Shown piece after piece: positions 1 through 8,727 of a stretch of 64,000 bases of DNA (position 1 is its first letter; each line of letters opens with the position of its first letter). The DNA comes from Kitasatospora acidiphila. Lineage in GTDB: Bacteria > Actinomycetota > Actinomycetes > Streptomycetales > Streptomycetaceae. The stretch lies in contig NZ_VIGB01000003.1 in the NCBI RefSeq assembly GCF_006636205.1, positions 6,326,501-6,390,500 on the forward strand, in the 5' to 3' direction. The translations under genes were made by a program, and so were the position numbers. Below the pieces are notes generated by a model. The model was not told the DNA's origin and did no database searches. It saw only the letters and a program-made list of their open reading frames with translations.

Positions 1-1773
1 CAGCACGTCACGCGGGCCGAGCTCGTCGTCGATCGGGTCGCCGCCGCCCAGCCGCCTGGTGAGCGCCCGCACCGGCGGTGTGGCCTCGGCCAGCAGTCGG
101 GCACCGGACAGGAACGGCGCGACCACGGCGCACCGCGCCACCCGGTCCGCCGGGGCGTGGGCGGCGGTCAGCAGCGCCAGGAAGGCGCCGTAGCTGACCC
201 CGAACAGGGCGGGCGGCTCCAGCCCGATCGCGGCCCGCTGCCCGGCCAGCCCCTCCAGCAGGCCGAGCACGTCGGCCAGGTCGGGCCCGCCCCAGGCGCC
301 GCGGATCGCCATCGCGTGCTCGGTGCCGTAGCCGGTGCTGCCGCGCTGGTTGGGCGCGAGCACCGCCAGGCCCTCGGCGGCCATCCGCTGCAGCATCGGG
401 TCGAACTCCAGGCGCCAGGCGTCGGCCGGACCGCCGTGCAGCGCGAGCACCAGCTGCGGGCTGCTCAGCCAGGCCTCGCCGCCGTAGACCACCGCCTCGA
501 TCGGGCCGAGCGGTCCGGCGAGCTCCAGCGCCAGGGCGCTGTGCCAGCGGCCGCCCTCGGCGGGCGCCGAGCTGCCGTCCAGCCGCCAGCCGAGCACCGG
601 AGTCGGCGGGGCGCCGGTGACCTGGGCCGGGACCAGCCCGGTGCCGGGTACGGCGGCGGCCGGGTTGGGCAGCAGCCGCGGCCCGGAGAGCGGGGCCAGG
701 GCGAGCGGCAGCGGCCCTGCGGCGGCCACCCCGGCCTCTTGGCCGCGCAACTGGTCGACCCGCAGGGTGGCCAGCGCCGCCGGGTGGTCCGGCGCGGAGT
801 ACGGCATCCGCAGGCCGGCCGCCGACCAGTGGCCGACCGCGCCCAGCCGGCCGGGCGGCACCGCGAGCGGCTCCAGCCGCCCGCCGCTCGGCCGCCACAG
901 CGCGAGGGCCGACGAGACGCCGTGGTCGACCTGGATCGCCACCCGGGTCTGCTCCGGCGCGCGGGCGCCGGGTTCGAGCACCACGGGACGCAGGAACAGT
1001 CCGGGCACGTGCAGGCACTCGGGGAACCGCACCGGGGCCGAACTGCCCAGCACGCCCCAGCCGAGCCGGTCCGCGCCGGGCGCGTCGCTGCGCAGCAGCA
1101 GGAACGAGGTGTCGGGGTCGAAGAGCACCAGCCGGTCGTTGCTCCGCTCGGAGATCTCCAGCAGCGGTGTCACGGTGCCCAGCCGCAGGTCGAGCACCAC
1201 GGACTTGACCACGCCCGCGCGCACCCGGTCCAGCGCCAGCAGCCGCCCGGTGCGGTCCAGCCAGACGCCGCCGCCGTGCAGCCCGGCGAACTCGGCGACC
1301 TGGCGGGGCGGGCGCCCGTCGGCGAAGACCAGCCAGGCGTGGGTGGTCGGGGTGGTGTCGGTGCCGAGCGCCACGGCCACCGGTGCGTCGGACACGGCCG
1401 GGTCGGAGGCGGCCGGGAGCGCCAGCAGCCGCAGCCCGGGCATCCGCAGCGTGGCCACCGGCTGCTCCGCGGCCGCGGCACCGGCCGGGCTCGGTGCGAG
1501 CAGCACCAGGTCGTGGCGTTCGCCGTCGTGCCGGCAGGCCAGCAGCCGGCCGTCGGGCAGCGGGACCAGCTGGGTGCGCAGGCTCTCGAAGCGGTCGCCG
1601 GGCAGCGGCAGCGCAACGGGCTCGGCCAGCGCGTCCGGGGCGAGCCGCCAGCTCTCGGCGTACCAGCCGCCGTCGGGGCCGGCGGCCAGGCAGGCGGCGT
1701 GCGAGCCGTCCGCGGCGAAGGCGAAGCTGAGCCGGCGCAGCGCGGGAGTGGTGGCACGTATCGCGGTGTTCAT
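1..1773 (-). CDS. Prolyl oligopeptidase family (S9) serine peptidase, 3' end outside window
   Basis: The frame is open from the ATG at 1771-1773 to base 1, giving 591 residues with no stop, so the C-terminus is missing. The first ~370 residues look like a seven-bladed propeller of the S9 family. The alpha/beta-hydrolase domain follows, with a nucleophile elbow GVSYGAF whose Ser is about residue 527 and an oxyanion-type stretch LALHGGP upstream. The partner Asp and His should lie beyond the window. The ATG overlaps the TGA of the lanthionine synthetase by 4 nt (ATGA), so translation is coupled. S9 peptidases remove leader peptides in class III lanthipeptide clusters (FlaP is the known example), and that is the likely role here. 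An independent oligopeptidase role cannot be excluded. Confidence 0.85.
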   Translation of the reverse strand, partial: MNTAIRATTPALRRLSFAFAADGSHAACLAAGPDGGWYAESWRLAPDALAEPVALPLPGDRFESLRTQLVPLPDGRLLACRHDGERHDLVLLAPSPAGAAAAEQPVATLRMPGLRLLALPAASDPAVSDAPVAVALGTDTTPTTHAWLVFADGRPPRQVAEFAGLHGGGVWLDRTGRLLALDRVRAGVVKSVVLDLRLGTVTPLLEISERSNDRLVLFDPDTSFLLLRSDAPGADRLGWGVLGSSAPVRFPECLHVPGLFLRPVVLEPGARAPEQTRVAIQVDHGVSSALALWRPSGGRLEPLAVPPGRLGAVGHWSAAGLRMPYSAPDHPAALATLRVDQLRGQEAGVAAAGPLPLALAPLSGPRLLPNPAAAVPGTGLVPAQVTGAPPTPVLGWRLDGSSAPAEGGRWHSALALELAGPLGPIEAVVYGGEAWLSSPQLVLALHGGPADAWRLEFDPMLQRMAAEGLAVLAPNQRGSTGYGTEHAMAIRGAWGGPDLADVLGLLEGLAGQRAAIGLEPPALFGVSYGAFLALLTAAHAPADRVARCAVVAPFLSGARLLAEATPPVRALTRRLGGGDPIDDELGPRDVL

Positions 1774-4544
1774 GCGGTCGGCTCCTGACGGGCGGTGGGC
1801 TGCCGGACGGCGGTGGCGGCGACCGGGTCGACCCAGAGCCGCGGCCCGCCGTGCAGCAGGCGCAGCAGGAAGGCCAGCGGTCCGGCCGTCCCGGTGCCGT
1901 AGCCGGCCGCGCAGCCGGTGCCCGTCTCGTCGGGCAGCACCAGCAGGCCGTCGTGCAGCACCGCGCGGGCGCCGAGCAGCTCGGCGAACTCCCGGGCGCC
2001 GTCCGCGAAGCGCGCCTCGCCGGTGGCCTCGGCCAGGTCGAGCAGGTACTCGCCGTCCCCGGCCAGGCCGTGGCAGGCGCTGGTGCCGCAGTGCCAGCGG
2101 TTGTCCAGCACCGCCTGGCCGGCGGCCAGGGCCAGCTCACCCGCGCCGGTGTCGCCGGTGGCCTGCCAGTAGCGGAGCAGGAAGCTGCCCACCCCCGAGG
2201 AGCCGTTGCACCAGTGGGCCAGCCGGACGGTCGCCGGGTCGCCGGCGCTCTGCGGCCACCAGGCGGCGCCCTGGCCGTCGTAGCGGGCACCGGTGGCGGT
2301 GCGGGCGGTGGCCGTCAGCGTCCGGGCGGCCCGTTCGGCGCCGGCCAGGGCGGCGGCGTCGCCGGTGGCCCGGTGCACCGCCAGCAGGAAGGCGCCGACA
2401 CCGGCCACGCCGTGCCCGTACCCGAGGTGGGTGATGCCGGCCAGGCTGGAGTCGAAGGTCTTCGGGACCGGCCAGACCGTGCCGTACGGCTCCGCCGCGG
2501 CGGCGGCGAGCAGCGCCCGGGCAGTGTCCAGCGCGGCCTGGTGGTCGCCGAGCCGCAGCCGCAGGAAGCCGGCCCCGGCGGCGCCGTGGCAGACGTCCGG
2601 GTTGGGCCAGCGGTGCGGGATCGGCTCGGCGAGGCGCCGGGCCCGCTCGGCGGCGGCCTCGTCGCCCAGCGCCTCGGCGGCGTCCAGCAGCGCCCAGGCG
2701 ACCCCGGAGCGGCCGAAGTGCAGGCCGGGCAGCACCACGGGTTCGGCGGCGCAGCGCCGCTCGGTCCAGCGGGCGGCCTGGTGGATCGTCGGCGCCGCGG
2801 CCGGGTAGACGGCCAGCCCACGGGCCAGCACGGCGAGCACGCCGGCCGCGCCGTGCTGCACATTGCACGGGTCGGTGCGCTGCCCGTTCGGCACGGTCGG
2901 CCAGAGCCGGTCGGGGCGGTGCGGGGTGGCGGTCTCGGCCAGCCGGCGCAGCCCGTCCCGGACCAGCCGGTCGAACGGCTGCGGCGCCGGGGTGGGCGGG
3001 GGAGCGGCCGGGGCGCCGAGCAGTCGGCGGACCTCGGCGAGGGTGGCGCGCTGCTCGGGCCGCTCGGCGCGCAACTCGCGGACCAGCGGGGCCAGTCGGC
3101 GCGCGGTGGCGCCGGTGCGGGCGGCCAGCGCCAGCCAGCGGTCGAGGCGCTGCGGGAGCGGACGGCCGCCGGCGGGCTGCTCGGGGAGCAGCGGGTCGTG
3201 CCCGGTGGCCAGCAGGAAGAACAGCCCGCCGAGCGCGAACAGGTCGGCCTGCGGGTCGGCCACCGCGGCCGACTCGCGCTGCTCCGGGGCGCGGTAGCCG
3301 GGGGTGCCCGCGGTGCCGGCCGAGGTGCCGGCGGCGCAGGCGAGTTCGAGGTCCACCAGGCACAGCGACCCGTCGGTGCGGACCAGGACGTTGCCCGGTG
3401 CCAGGTCGCGCAGCACCACGCCGGCCGCGTGCACCCGCGCCAGCAGGTCGACCAGGGCCAGCGCCATCGGCTGCGCCTGGTCCCACGGCACGTCCGGCGC
3501 GCCGTCCCTGGTCAGCCGGGCCGCCACCCAACTGCCCAGCGACTGGCCCGCGATGTGCTCCTGCACCAGCAGCAGCGAGTCCTGCTGCTCGATCAGCTCC
3601 AGCGGTCGGGCGGTCAGCCCGAGGTCGGCCAACTCGGCGAGCATCCGGGCCTCGTGGCGCAGCGCGCTGCGGGCCTCGGTGCCGGAGCGGTCCACCTCGA
3701 TGTGGGCGCGGGCCTGCTTGACCACCACGGGGGTGCCGTCGGTGGTGTCGGTGCCCAGGAACACCCCGCCCTTCGCGGAGTGCCGCAGCGCCGCGGTGAG
3801 CGCGAACCGCCCGCCGACCAGCACCCCGCCACCGCCGCGCCGTGCGCCGTTCGCCACCGCCGCCTCCGCTCCCCGTACCGGGTCGACCACCCAGGGCGGG
3901 CAGCGGTAGCCGGCCATGCGAACATCTTCGAACCGTTCATCGTCAGGTCCGTGCAACATCGATCGATAAGCGCCGTCATTGCCGAGTTCGGCCCGCCGGG
4001 AAAACGCGCCGTACCGGTAGTGCACCAGACTGTCGGGTGCGAAAGGTCGATCCGACAGCACCACCGGCCCCGGCATTCCCTCGGTGGCCCGGTGCAATTC
4101 CTCGGCGAGCCTCAGGAACTGCTCCTCGTCGGCCGGGTAGACGGTGATGAACTTTCCGGCCGAACCGCGCTCGCTGTTCCGGGAATTGATCTGGTGCAGC
4201 TTTTCCCGGTCGGCCGCGAACTTGAAGGTGCACGGATCCTCGGCGATCGCCCCGGCCACCGCCGAGAGCACCTCGGTGGCCACCGTGCCGGCCGCACTGA
4301 CATGGATCTTCCACCCCTGGGCGGGCGGCGCCGGCACCCCCTCGGGCGGCCGGACCGTGCACCAGAAGCCGTCGCAGGCGGCCCCCCAGCCGCCCGCGAC
4401 CTCGGCGCCGCCCGGTGCCGCGGCACCGGTCACGGCCGCCCGCGCCACCTCCACCAGCGTGTCGTCCGCGAGCGCCCCGGTCCGCCACGCGTCGTCCACC
4501 GACTCCGCCCCCCCGACCGAGCGCAATGGTGTGCCCGTCCCCAT
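1770..4544 (-). CDS. Class III/IV lanthionine synthetase (LanKC/LanL type) with intact zinc ligands
   Basis: 924 residues with the three-domain order of LanKC/LanL enzymes. The N-terminal lyase-like part (~70-230) contains GWKIHVSA, GKFITVYPAD and SDRPFAPDSLVHYRYGAF. The kinase-like part (~240-520) has VVVKQ (Lys), RDLAPGNVLV (catalytic loop) and LVDLELA (metal site). The LanC-like cyclase (~540-915) has repeated HGxxG turns. The cyclase carries HWCNGSSG (Cys 779) and CHGLAG (Cys 824, His 825), matching the three zinc ligands of NisC. Class III enzymes normally lack these and class IV (LanL) enzymes keep them. The family phosphorylates and dehydrates Ser/Thr of a precursor peptide, then forms (methyl)lanthionine rings. 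No convincing precursor gene was found nearby. It is coupled to the downstream peptidase. Confidence 0.9.
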   Translation of the reverse strand: MGTGTPLRSVGGAESVDDAWRTGALADDTLVEVARAAVTGAAAPGGAEVAGGWGAACDGFWCTVRPPEGVPAPPAQGWKIHVSAAGTVATEVLSAVAGAIAEDPCTFKFAADREKLHQINSRNSERGSAGKFITVYPADEEQFLRLAEELHRATEGMPGPVVLSDRPFAPDSLVHYRYGAFSRRAELGNDGAYRSMLHGPDDERFEDVRMAGYRCPPWVVDPVRGAEAAVANGARRGGGGVLVGGRFALTAALRHSAKGGVFLGTDTTDGTPVVVKQARAHIEVDRSGTEARSALRHEARMLAELADLGLTARPLELIEQQDSLLLVQEHIAGQSLGSWVAARLTRDGAPDVPWDQAQPMALALVDLLARVHAAGVVLRDLAPGNVLVRTDGSLCLVDLELACAAGTSAGTAGTPGYRAPEQRESAAVADPQADLFALGGLFFLLATGHDPLLPEQPAGGRPLPQRLDRWLALAARTGATARRLAPLVRELRAERPEQRATLAEVRRLLGAPAAPPPTPAPQPFDRLVRDGLRRLAETATPHRPDRLWPTVPNGQRTDPCNVQHGAAGVLAVLARGLAVYPAAAPTIHQAARWTERRCAAEPVVLPGLHFGRSGVAWALLDAAEALGDEAAAERARRLAEPIPHRWPNPDVCHGAAGAGFLRLRLGDHQAALDTARALLAAAAAEPYGTVWPVPKTFDSSLAGITHLGYGHGVAGVGAFLLAVHRATGDAAALAGAERAARTLTATARTATGARYDGQGAAWWPQSAGDPATVRLAHWCNGSSGVGSFLLRYWQATGDTGAGELALAAGQAVLDNRWHCGTSACHGLAGDGEYLLDLAEATGEARFADGAREFAELLGARAVLHDGLLVLPDETGTGCAAGYGTGTAGPLAFLLRLLHGGPRLWVDPVAATAVRQPTARQEPTA

Positions 4545-4709
4545 GCTGCTTTCACACCCCTGTTCTGGCTCGACGGTCCGGATTCGATGTCCGCAAGGCT
4601 TGCCCGGGAATCCCCCGGAGGCCTTCGGAAGTGCGGGAAGTCACCTGCCGCGCGCACCGCATCGAATGTCGAATGCGGCCCCGCGGCTCTTTCTCAGCCC
4701 CCCGGCCCG

Positions 4710-4740
4710 AGTAACTTCCCTGCGCACCAGAGAAGTTACT
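4710..4740. promoter_or_regulatory. 9-bp perfect inverted repeat upstream of lanthionine synthetase
   Basis: AGTAACTTC (4710-4718) and GAAGTTACT (4732-4740) are perfect inverted copies separated by 13 nt, about 165 bp upstream of the synthetase start. The arms are AT-rich in a very GC-rich neighbourhood, which suits an operator better than a terminator. Related AAGTGA-like words recur at 4773-4795. The binding protein is unknown. Confidence 0.5.
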
Positions 4741-4953
4741 TTCAGTGCGAGGGGTGCTCAACGCCAAGCGGGTCACTTCACTCGTAAGGGTGATCTGGAT
4801 TCGTTTTCGCCGTCATGCGGGCCGCCGATGATGCCTCATTCGCCCCCGCACTCCCGGGCGAGCGCGGCGCGGCAGGCGGTCGGCGGGCCTCGGAGCGCCC
4901 TCGCACGCGGGTTGACGAGCACCCGTCCGGCCCGCTCCGGCCCAGGCAGGCGG

Positions 4954-4959
4954 TAGTCT
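4954..4959 (+). promoter_or_regulatory. Leaderless -10 (TAGTCT) for nif3-like gene
   Basis: TAGTCT fits the Streptomyces -10 pattern TANNNT and ends 6 nt before the GTG at 4966, with no Shine-Dalgarno sequence between. This predicts transcription starting at or next to the start codon. Confidence 0.5.
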
Positions 4960-4965
4960 CAACGG

Positions 4966-5808
4966 GTGCCGAAACTGTCCGAGGTCATCACCGCACTGGA
5001 AGAGCTGTACCCGCCCCGGTGGGCGGAGTCCTGGGATGCCGTCGGACTGGTCTGCGGCGATCCGGACGCCGAGGTGCGCCGGGTGCTCTTCGCGGTCGAC
5101 CCGGTGCCGGCGGTGGCCGAGGAAGCCGCCGCCTGGGGTGCCGACCTGGTCGTCACCCACCACCCCCTCTATCTGCGCGGCACCACCAGCGTGGCCGCCA
5201 CCTCCTTCAAGGGCCGGGTGGTGCACTCGCTGATCCGGGCCGGCATCGCCCTGCACGTCGCCCACACCAACGCCGACCACGCCGACCCCGGGGTCTCCGA
5301 CGCGCTGGCCGAGGCGATCGGCCTGCGGGTGCTCGGCCCGCTGGTGCCGGACCCGACCGACCCGGCCGGGCGGCGCGGCACCGGGCGGATCTGCGAGCTG
5401 CCCGAGCCGCTGCCGCTGAGCGCCTTCGCCGACCGGGTGGCGGCCGGTCTGCCCGCCACCGCCACCGGGATCCGGGTGGCCGGCGACCCCGGCCTGACGA
5501 TCCGTCGGGTCGCGGTCAGCGGCGGCTCCGGCGACAGCTTCTTCGCCGAGGTCCGGGCCGCCGGCGTGGACGCCTACGTCACCGCCGACCTGCGCCACCA
5601 CCCGGCCTCCGAGGCCGCCGAGGCGGCCCCGATCGCCCTGGTCGACGCCGCCCACTGGGCCACCGAGTGGCCCTGGCTGAAGCAGGCCGCCCGCGAACTC
5701 GGCGGCATCGCCGAGAAGCACGGCTGGACGCTGGAGACCCGGGTCTCCACGCTGGTCACCGACCCGTGGACGGCGCACGCGCCGATGCCGCACCCCGCGT
5801 CCTCTTAA
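4966..5808 (+). CDS. Nif3-like dinuclear metal centre hexameric protein
   Basis: 280 residues of the Nif3/DUF34 family, which forms toroidal hexamers binding two metal ions. Family function is uncertain; proposals include GTP cyclohydrolase I-like activity. Visible motifs are the N-terminal ESWDAVGLVCGDP, the metal-binding VVTHHPLYL near residue 63 and C-terminal ligand regions around VTADLRHH (~205) and DAAHWATEWP (~225). The GTG start matches the family N-terminus MPKLSEVI and sits 6 nt after a TAGTCT -10. It leads a rightward run with the zinc-ribbon and RNase H genes, an order usual in streptomycetes. Confidence 0.93.
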   Translation: MPKLSEVITALEELYPPRWAESWDAVGLVCGDPDAEVRRVLFAVDPVPAVAEEAAAWGADLVVTHHPLYLRGTTSVAATSFKGRVVHSLIRAGIALHVAHTNADHADPGVSDALAEAIGLRVLGPLVPDPTDPAGRRGTGRICELPEPLPLSAFADRVAAGLPATATGIRVAGDPGLTIRRVAVSGGSGDSFFAEVRAAGVDAYVTADLRHHPASEAAEAAPIALVDAAHWATEWPWLKQAARELGGIAEKHGWTLETRVSTLVTDPWTAHAPMPHPASS

Positions 5809-5860
5809 GGCGCACCACACACCCGACCGCTCGACTTCATTCCCCCCAGGAGCCCTCCGC

Positions 5861-6604
5861 GTGAACGCCGCGCCCGCCGACCAGATCCGCCTTCTCGACC
5901 TGCAGTCCATCGACTCCAAGCTGGACCAGCTGGCCCACCGGCGCCGCAGCCTGCCCGAGCACGCCCAGATCGACAAGGCCACCGCCGACCACACCGCGCT
6001 CAAGGACCTGGTGGTCGCCGCCGAGGCCCAGCACGGCGACACCACCCGCGAGCTGGCCAAGGCCGAGCAGGACGTGGAGCAGGTCCGCACCCGGGCCGCC
6101 CGCAACCAGCAGCGGATGGACTCCGGCGCGGTCAGCTCCGCCAAGGACCTGGAGAACCTGCAGCACGAGAACGCCTCGCTGGCCAAGCGCCAGGGCGATC
6201 TGGAGGACGTCGTGCTGGAGGTGATGGAGCGCCTGGAGACCGCCCAGACCCGGGTGACCGAGCTGACCGGCCGGCTGGAGCACGCCGAGGTGGTGCTCAA
6301 GGAAGCCACCGAGCGCCGGGACGCGGCCCTCGCCGAGATCGACGCCGAGGTGGCCAAGGTCGCCCGCGACCGCGAGGCCGTGGCGGCGGTCATCCCGGCC
6401 GACCTGATCAAGCTCTACACCCGGCTGCGCGAGCAGCAGGGCGGCGTCGGCGCGGCCCGGCTCTACCAGCGCCGCTGCGAGGGCTGCCGGGTGGAGTTCG
6501 CCATCACCGACCTCAACGCGATCAAGGCCGAGCCCGCCGATGCCGTGGTCCGCTGCGAGAACTGCGGTCGGATCCTGGTCCGCACCGCCGACTCGGGCAT
6601 CTGA
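5861..6604 (+). CDS. Coiled-coil protein with C-terminal C4 zinc ribbon
   Basis: 247 residues. Residues ~10-180 form a long charged antiparallel coiled coil rich in Glu, Lys, Arg and Ala. The C-terminal zinc ribbon has CEGC (~207-210) and CENCG (~230). This is the actinobacterial C4-type zinc-ribbon family that sits between nif3-like and RNase H genes; a nucleic-acid-binding role is inferred from the fold only. The start is GTG at 5861 with AGGAG about 8 nt upstream. The gene lies 11 nt before the RNase H gene, so co-transcription is likely. Confidence 0.9.
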   Translation: MNAAPADQIRLLDLQSIDSKLDQLAHRRRSLPEHAQIDKATADHTALKDLVVAAEAQHGDTTRELAKAEQDVEQVRTRAARNQQRMDSGAVSSAKDLENLQHENASLAKRQGDLEDVVLEVMERLETAQTRVTELTGRLEHAEVVLKEATERRDAALAEIDAEVAKVARDREAVAAVIPADLIKLYTRLREQQGGVGAARLYQRRCEGCRVEFAITDLNAIKAEPADAVVRCENCGRILVRTADSGI

Positions 6605-6615
6605 GGGCAGCCCTG

Positions 6616-7761
6616 ATGGCGGAGCGCAGGTTCATCGTCGAGGCGGACGGCGGCTCCCGGGGCAACCCGGGCCCGGCCGGCTACGGCGCGGTGGTCCGGG
6701 ACGGCGACACCGGCCGGATCCTGGTCGAGGCCGCCGAGTACATCGGTACCGCGACCAACAATGTGGCCGAGTACCGGGGCCTGATCGCCGGCCTGCGCGC
6801 CGCCCGTGAGCTCGACCCCGAGGCCCGGGTGGACGTCCGGATGGACTCCAAGCTGGTGGTCGAGCAGATGTCCGGGCGCTGGAAGATCAAGCACCCGGAC
6901 ATGCAGCCGCTGGCCGCCGAGGCCCGCGAGGTCTTCCCGCGCGGCCGGGTCGGCTACGAGTGGATCCCGCGCGAGCGCAACAAGGACGCCGACCGGCTGG
7001 CCAACGAGGCGATGGACGCGGGCAAGGCCGGCAAGCAGTGGGAGCCCAAGGTCCGGCCCGCCGCCCCGGTGCTCGCGACCGACCCGGAGCCGCTGCCGGA
7101 GCCCGCCGCCCCCAAGGCCGGCTGGGGCGCCGACCTGGGCATCACCACCACCTTGGTGCTGCTGCGCCACGGCGAGACGGCGCTCACCCCGCAGAAGCGG
7201 TTCTCCGGCTCCACCGGCAGCGACCCGGAGCTCTCCGACAGGGGCCGCTGGCAGGCCGAGCGGGCCGCCGAGGCACTGGCCGGGCGCGGCACCGTGCAGG
7301 CCGTGGTCTGCTCGCCGATGCTGCGCACCCGGCAGACCGCGGAGGCGGTGGCGGTCCGGCTCGGCCTGGAGGTCCGGGTCGAGGAGGGGCTGCGCGAGCT
7401 GGACTTCGGCGCCTGGGAGGGGCTCACCTTCGCCGAGGTGCAGGAACGCCACCCGGCGGACCTGGACGCCTGGCTGGCCTCCACCAAGGCCAAGCCCACC
7501 GGCAGCAGCGAGAGCTTCGCCTCGCTGACCCAGCGGGTCTCGGTGGCCCGGGACAAGATCCTGGCCCGCTACGCCGGCAAGACCGTGCTGGTGGTCTCGC
7601 ACGTCAGCCCGATCAAGACGCTGGTCCGGCTGGCGCTCGGCGCGCCGCCGGACGCGATCTACCGGATGGAGCTGTCGGCGGCCTCGCTCTGCGCGGTGCA
7701 GTACTACGGCGACGGGAACGCCTCGCTGCGGCTGCTGAACGACACGGGGCACCTGCGCTGA
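6616..7761 (+). CDS. Bifunctional RNase HI / histidine (acid) phosphatase
   Basis: 381 residues in two domains. The N-terminal RNase HI (~1-135) shows the acidic active-site pattern: VEADGGSRGNPGP (Asp ~10), NNVAEYRGL (Glu), VRMDSKLVVEQM (Asp) and RNKDADRLAN (Asp). A short linker leads to a histidine-phosphatase domain with LLRHGETALT (~185) and the second His in VVSHVSPIK (~325), related to CobC and phosphoglycerate mutases. The mycobacterial orthologue Rv2228c combines RNase H activity with alpha-ribazole phosphatase activity. The TGA at 7759-7761 is followed at once by repeats and a strong inverted repeat shared with convergent yaaA. Confidence 0.93.
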   Translation: MAERRFIVEADGGSRGNPGPAGYGAVVRDGDTGRILVEAAEYIGTATNNVAEYRGLIAGLRAARELDPEARVDVRMDSKLVVEQMSGRWKIKHPDMQPLAAEAREVFPRGRVGYEWIPRERNKDADRLANEAMDAGKAGKQWEPKVRPAAPVLATDPEPLPEPAAPKAGWGADLGITTTLVLLRHGETALTPQKRFSGSTGSDPELSDRGRWQAERAAEALAGRGTVQAVVCSPMLRTRQTAEAVAVRLGLEVRVEEGLRELDFGAWEGLTFAEVQERHPADLDAWLASTKAKPTGSSESFASLTQRVSVARDKILARYAGKTVLVVSHVSPIKTLVRLALGAPPDAIYRMELSAASLCAVQYYGDGNASLRLLNDTGHLR

Positions 7762-7770
7762 CTGAGCGCT

Positions 7771-7832
7771 TGGTCACCGAGCTGCACTGAGCTGCACCGA
7801 CCTACCAGGCGCTCAGTGCAGCTCGGTGACCA
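7771..7832. terminator. 22-bp perfect inverted repeat between convergent genes (bidirectional terminator)
   Basis: Bases 7771-7792 and 7811-7832 are perfect reverse complements of 22 nt around an 18-nt loop. The right arm contains the last codons and stop of yaaA (VTELH-stop), so the left arm is an inverted copy of a coding end. It sits 10 bp past the RNase H stop and should fold strongly in both transcripts. Confidence 0.75.
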
Positions 7833-8610
7833 CCACGTCCAGCTGCCACGGCTTGCGGGCGGTGCCCTCGGCGGCCAGCTCGACGGTGTAGCCGAGCCCG
7901 CCCAGCACCTCGAACAACTCGCCCGGAGTGGCCGGTTCGGCGCCGGAGTTCAGCAGGTCGCGGACCAGCCGCCCCTTGGTGGCCTTGTTGAAGTGGCTGA
8001 CCACCGAGCGCCTGCCGTCCTTCTCGTGCAGCACCCGCACCGTCGCGGTCCGCGCCGCCACCTCGCCGACCGGCTTCCAGGACGCCGCGTACGCCGAGCT
8101 GCGCAGGTCCAGCACCAGCGAGTCGGCCGCCGCCTCGCGCGGCAGCACCTCGGCCAACTCCCGCCGCCAGTAAGCGCCCAGCGCCCCGAGCGGCGGCAGC
8201 TTGACCCCGCCCGAGCAGCGGTAGGCGGGGATCCGGTCGCCGATCCGCACCGCGCCCCACAGCCCGGAGAACACCAGCAGCGAGCGCTCGGCCCGCCGGT
8301 AGGCGGCCTCGTCCAACTTGCCGAGGGCCAGCGCGTCGTACAGCACCCCGGTGTAGAGCTCGCCGGCCGGCAGCGTGCCGGCGGTGCGCAGCCCCGCGTT
8401 GCGGGCCACCTCGCCGCGCAGGCCCTTGCTCAGCCCGAGCACCGCGGCGGCGTCGTCCTCGTCCCCGCGGCAGAGCTCCACCAGCGCCGACAGCACCCGC
8501 TCGCGGGCCTGGGTCAGCCCCGGCAGCGACAGCTCGGCCGGCTTCAGGGGCGCCCCCTCGGGCGCCTCGGCCTTGCCCTCGGACGGCGGCAGCAGGACCA
8601 GGAACGGCAT
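7813..8610 (-). CDS. yaaA: Peroxide stress protein YaaA (DUF328/UPF0246)
   Basis: 265 residues. It opens with the family signature MPFLVLLPPSEGKAEAP and continues with VLSALVEL, ELYTGVLYDAL and VFSGLWG, the usual YaaA blocks. YaaA in E. coli lowers intracellular iron during peroxide stress and binds DNA. The frame is open upstream, but the ATG at 8608-8610 matches the family N-terminus and has GGAGAAG about 8 nt before it. The last codons lie inside the inverted repeat shared with the convergent RNase H gene. Next to it, divergently, is a polyketide cyclase-like gene. Confidence 0.92.
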   Translation of the reverse strand: MPFLVLLPPSEGKAEAPEGAPLKPAELSLPGLTQARERVLSALVELCRGDEDDAAAVLGLSKGLRGEVARNAGLRTAGTLPAGELYTGVLYDALALGKLDEAAYRRAERSLLVFSGLWGAVRIGDRIPAYRCSGGVKLPPLGALGAYWRRELAEVLPREAAADSLVLDLRSSAYAASWKPVGEVAARTATVRVLHEKDGRRSVVSHFNKATKGRLVRDLLNSGAEPATPGELFEVLGGLGYTVELAAEGTARKPWQLDVVVTELH

Positions 8611-8727
8611 GCGCGCGACTTCTCCTCGATACTCCTCAAGAACCTTCCGCAGCAATCTACCCGCCCGCCGCCACCCTCCCTACCATGGGCAATCTCCCTA
8701 CCATGGGTGAGGAGGGGGTGGCACGCG

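Larger units (their letters stand above)
4545..4965. other. Divergent intergenic region between lanthionine synthetase and nif3-like gene
   Basis: 421 bp without a convincing gene. It is less GC-rich than its surroundings near 4700-4800 and holds the inverted repeat at 4710-4740 and a leaderless-type -10 for the rightward gene at 4954-4959. Short leftward frames here (for example GTG at 4774-4776) lack the features of a lanthipeptide leader or core. Confidence 0.6.

Noticed and set aside
4552..4776. Leftward 74-codon frame upstream of the lanthionine synthetase as a precursor peptide
   Set aside because: No leader-like acidic helix, no Ser/Thr-Cys ring pattern at the C-terminus and only one Cys; the GTG start has a poor ribosome site.
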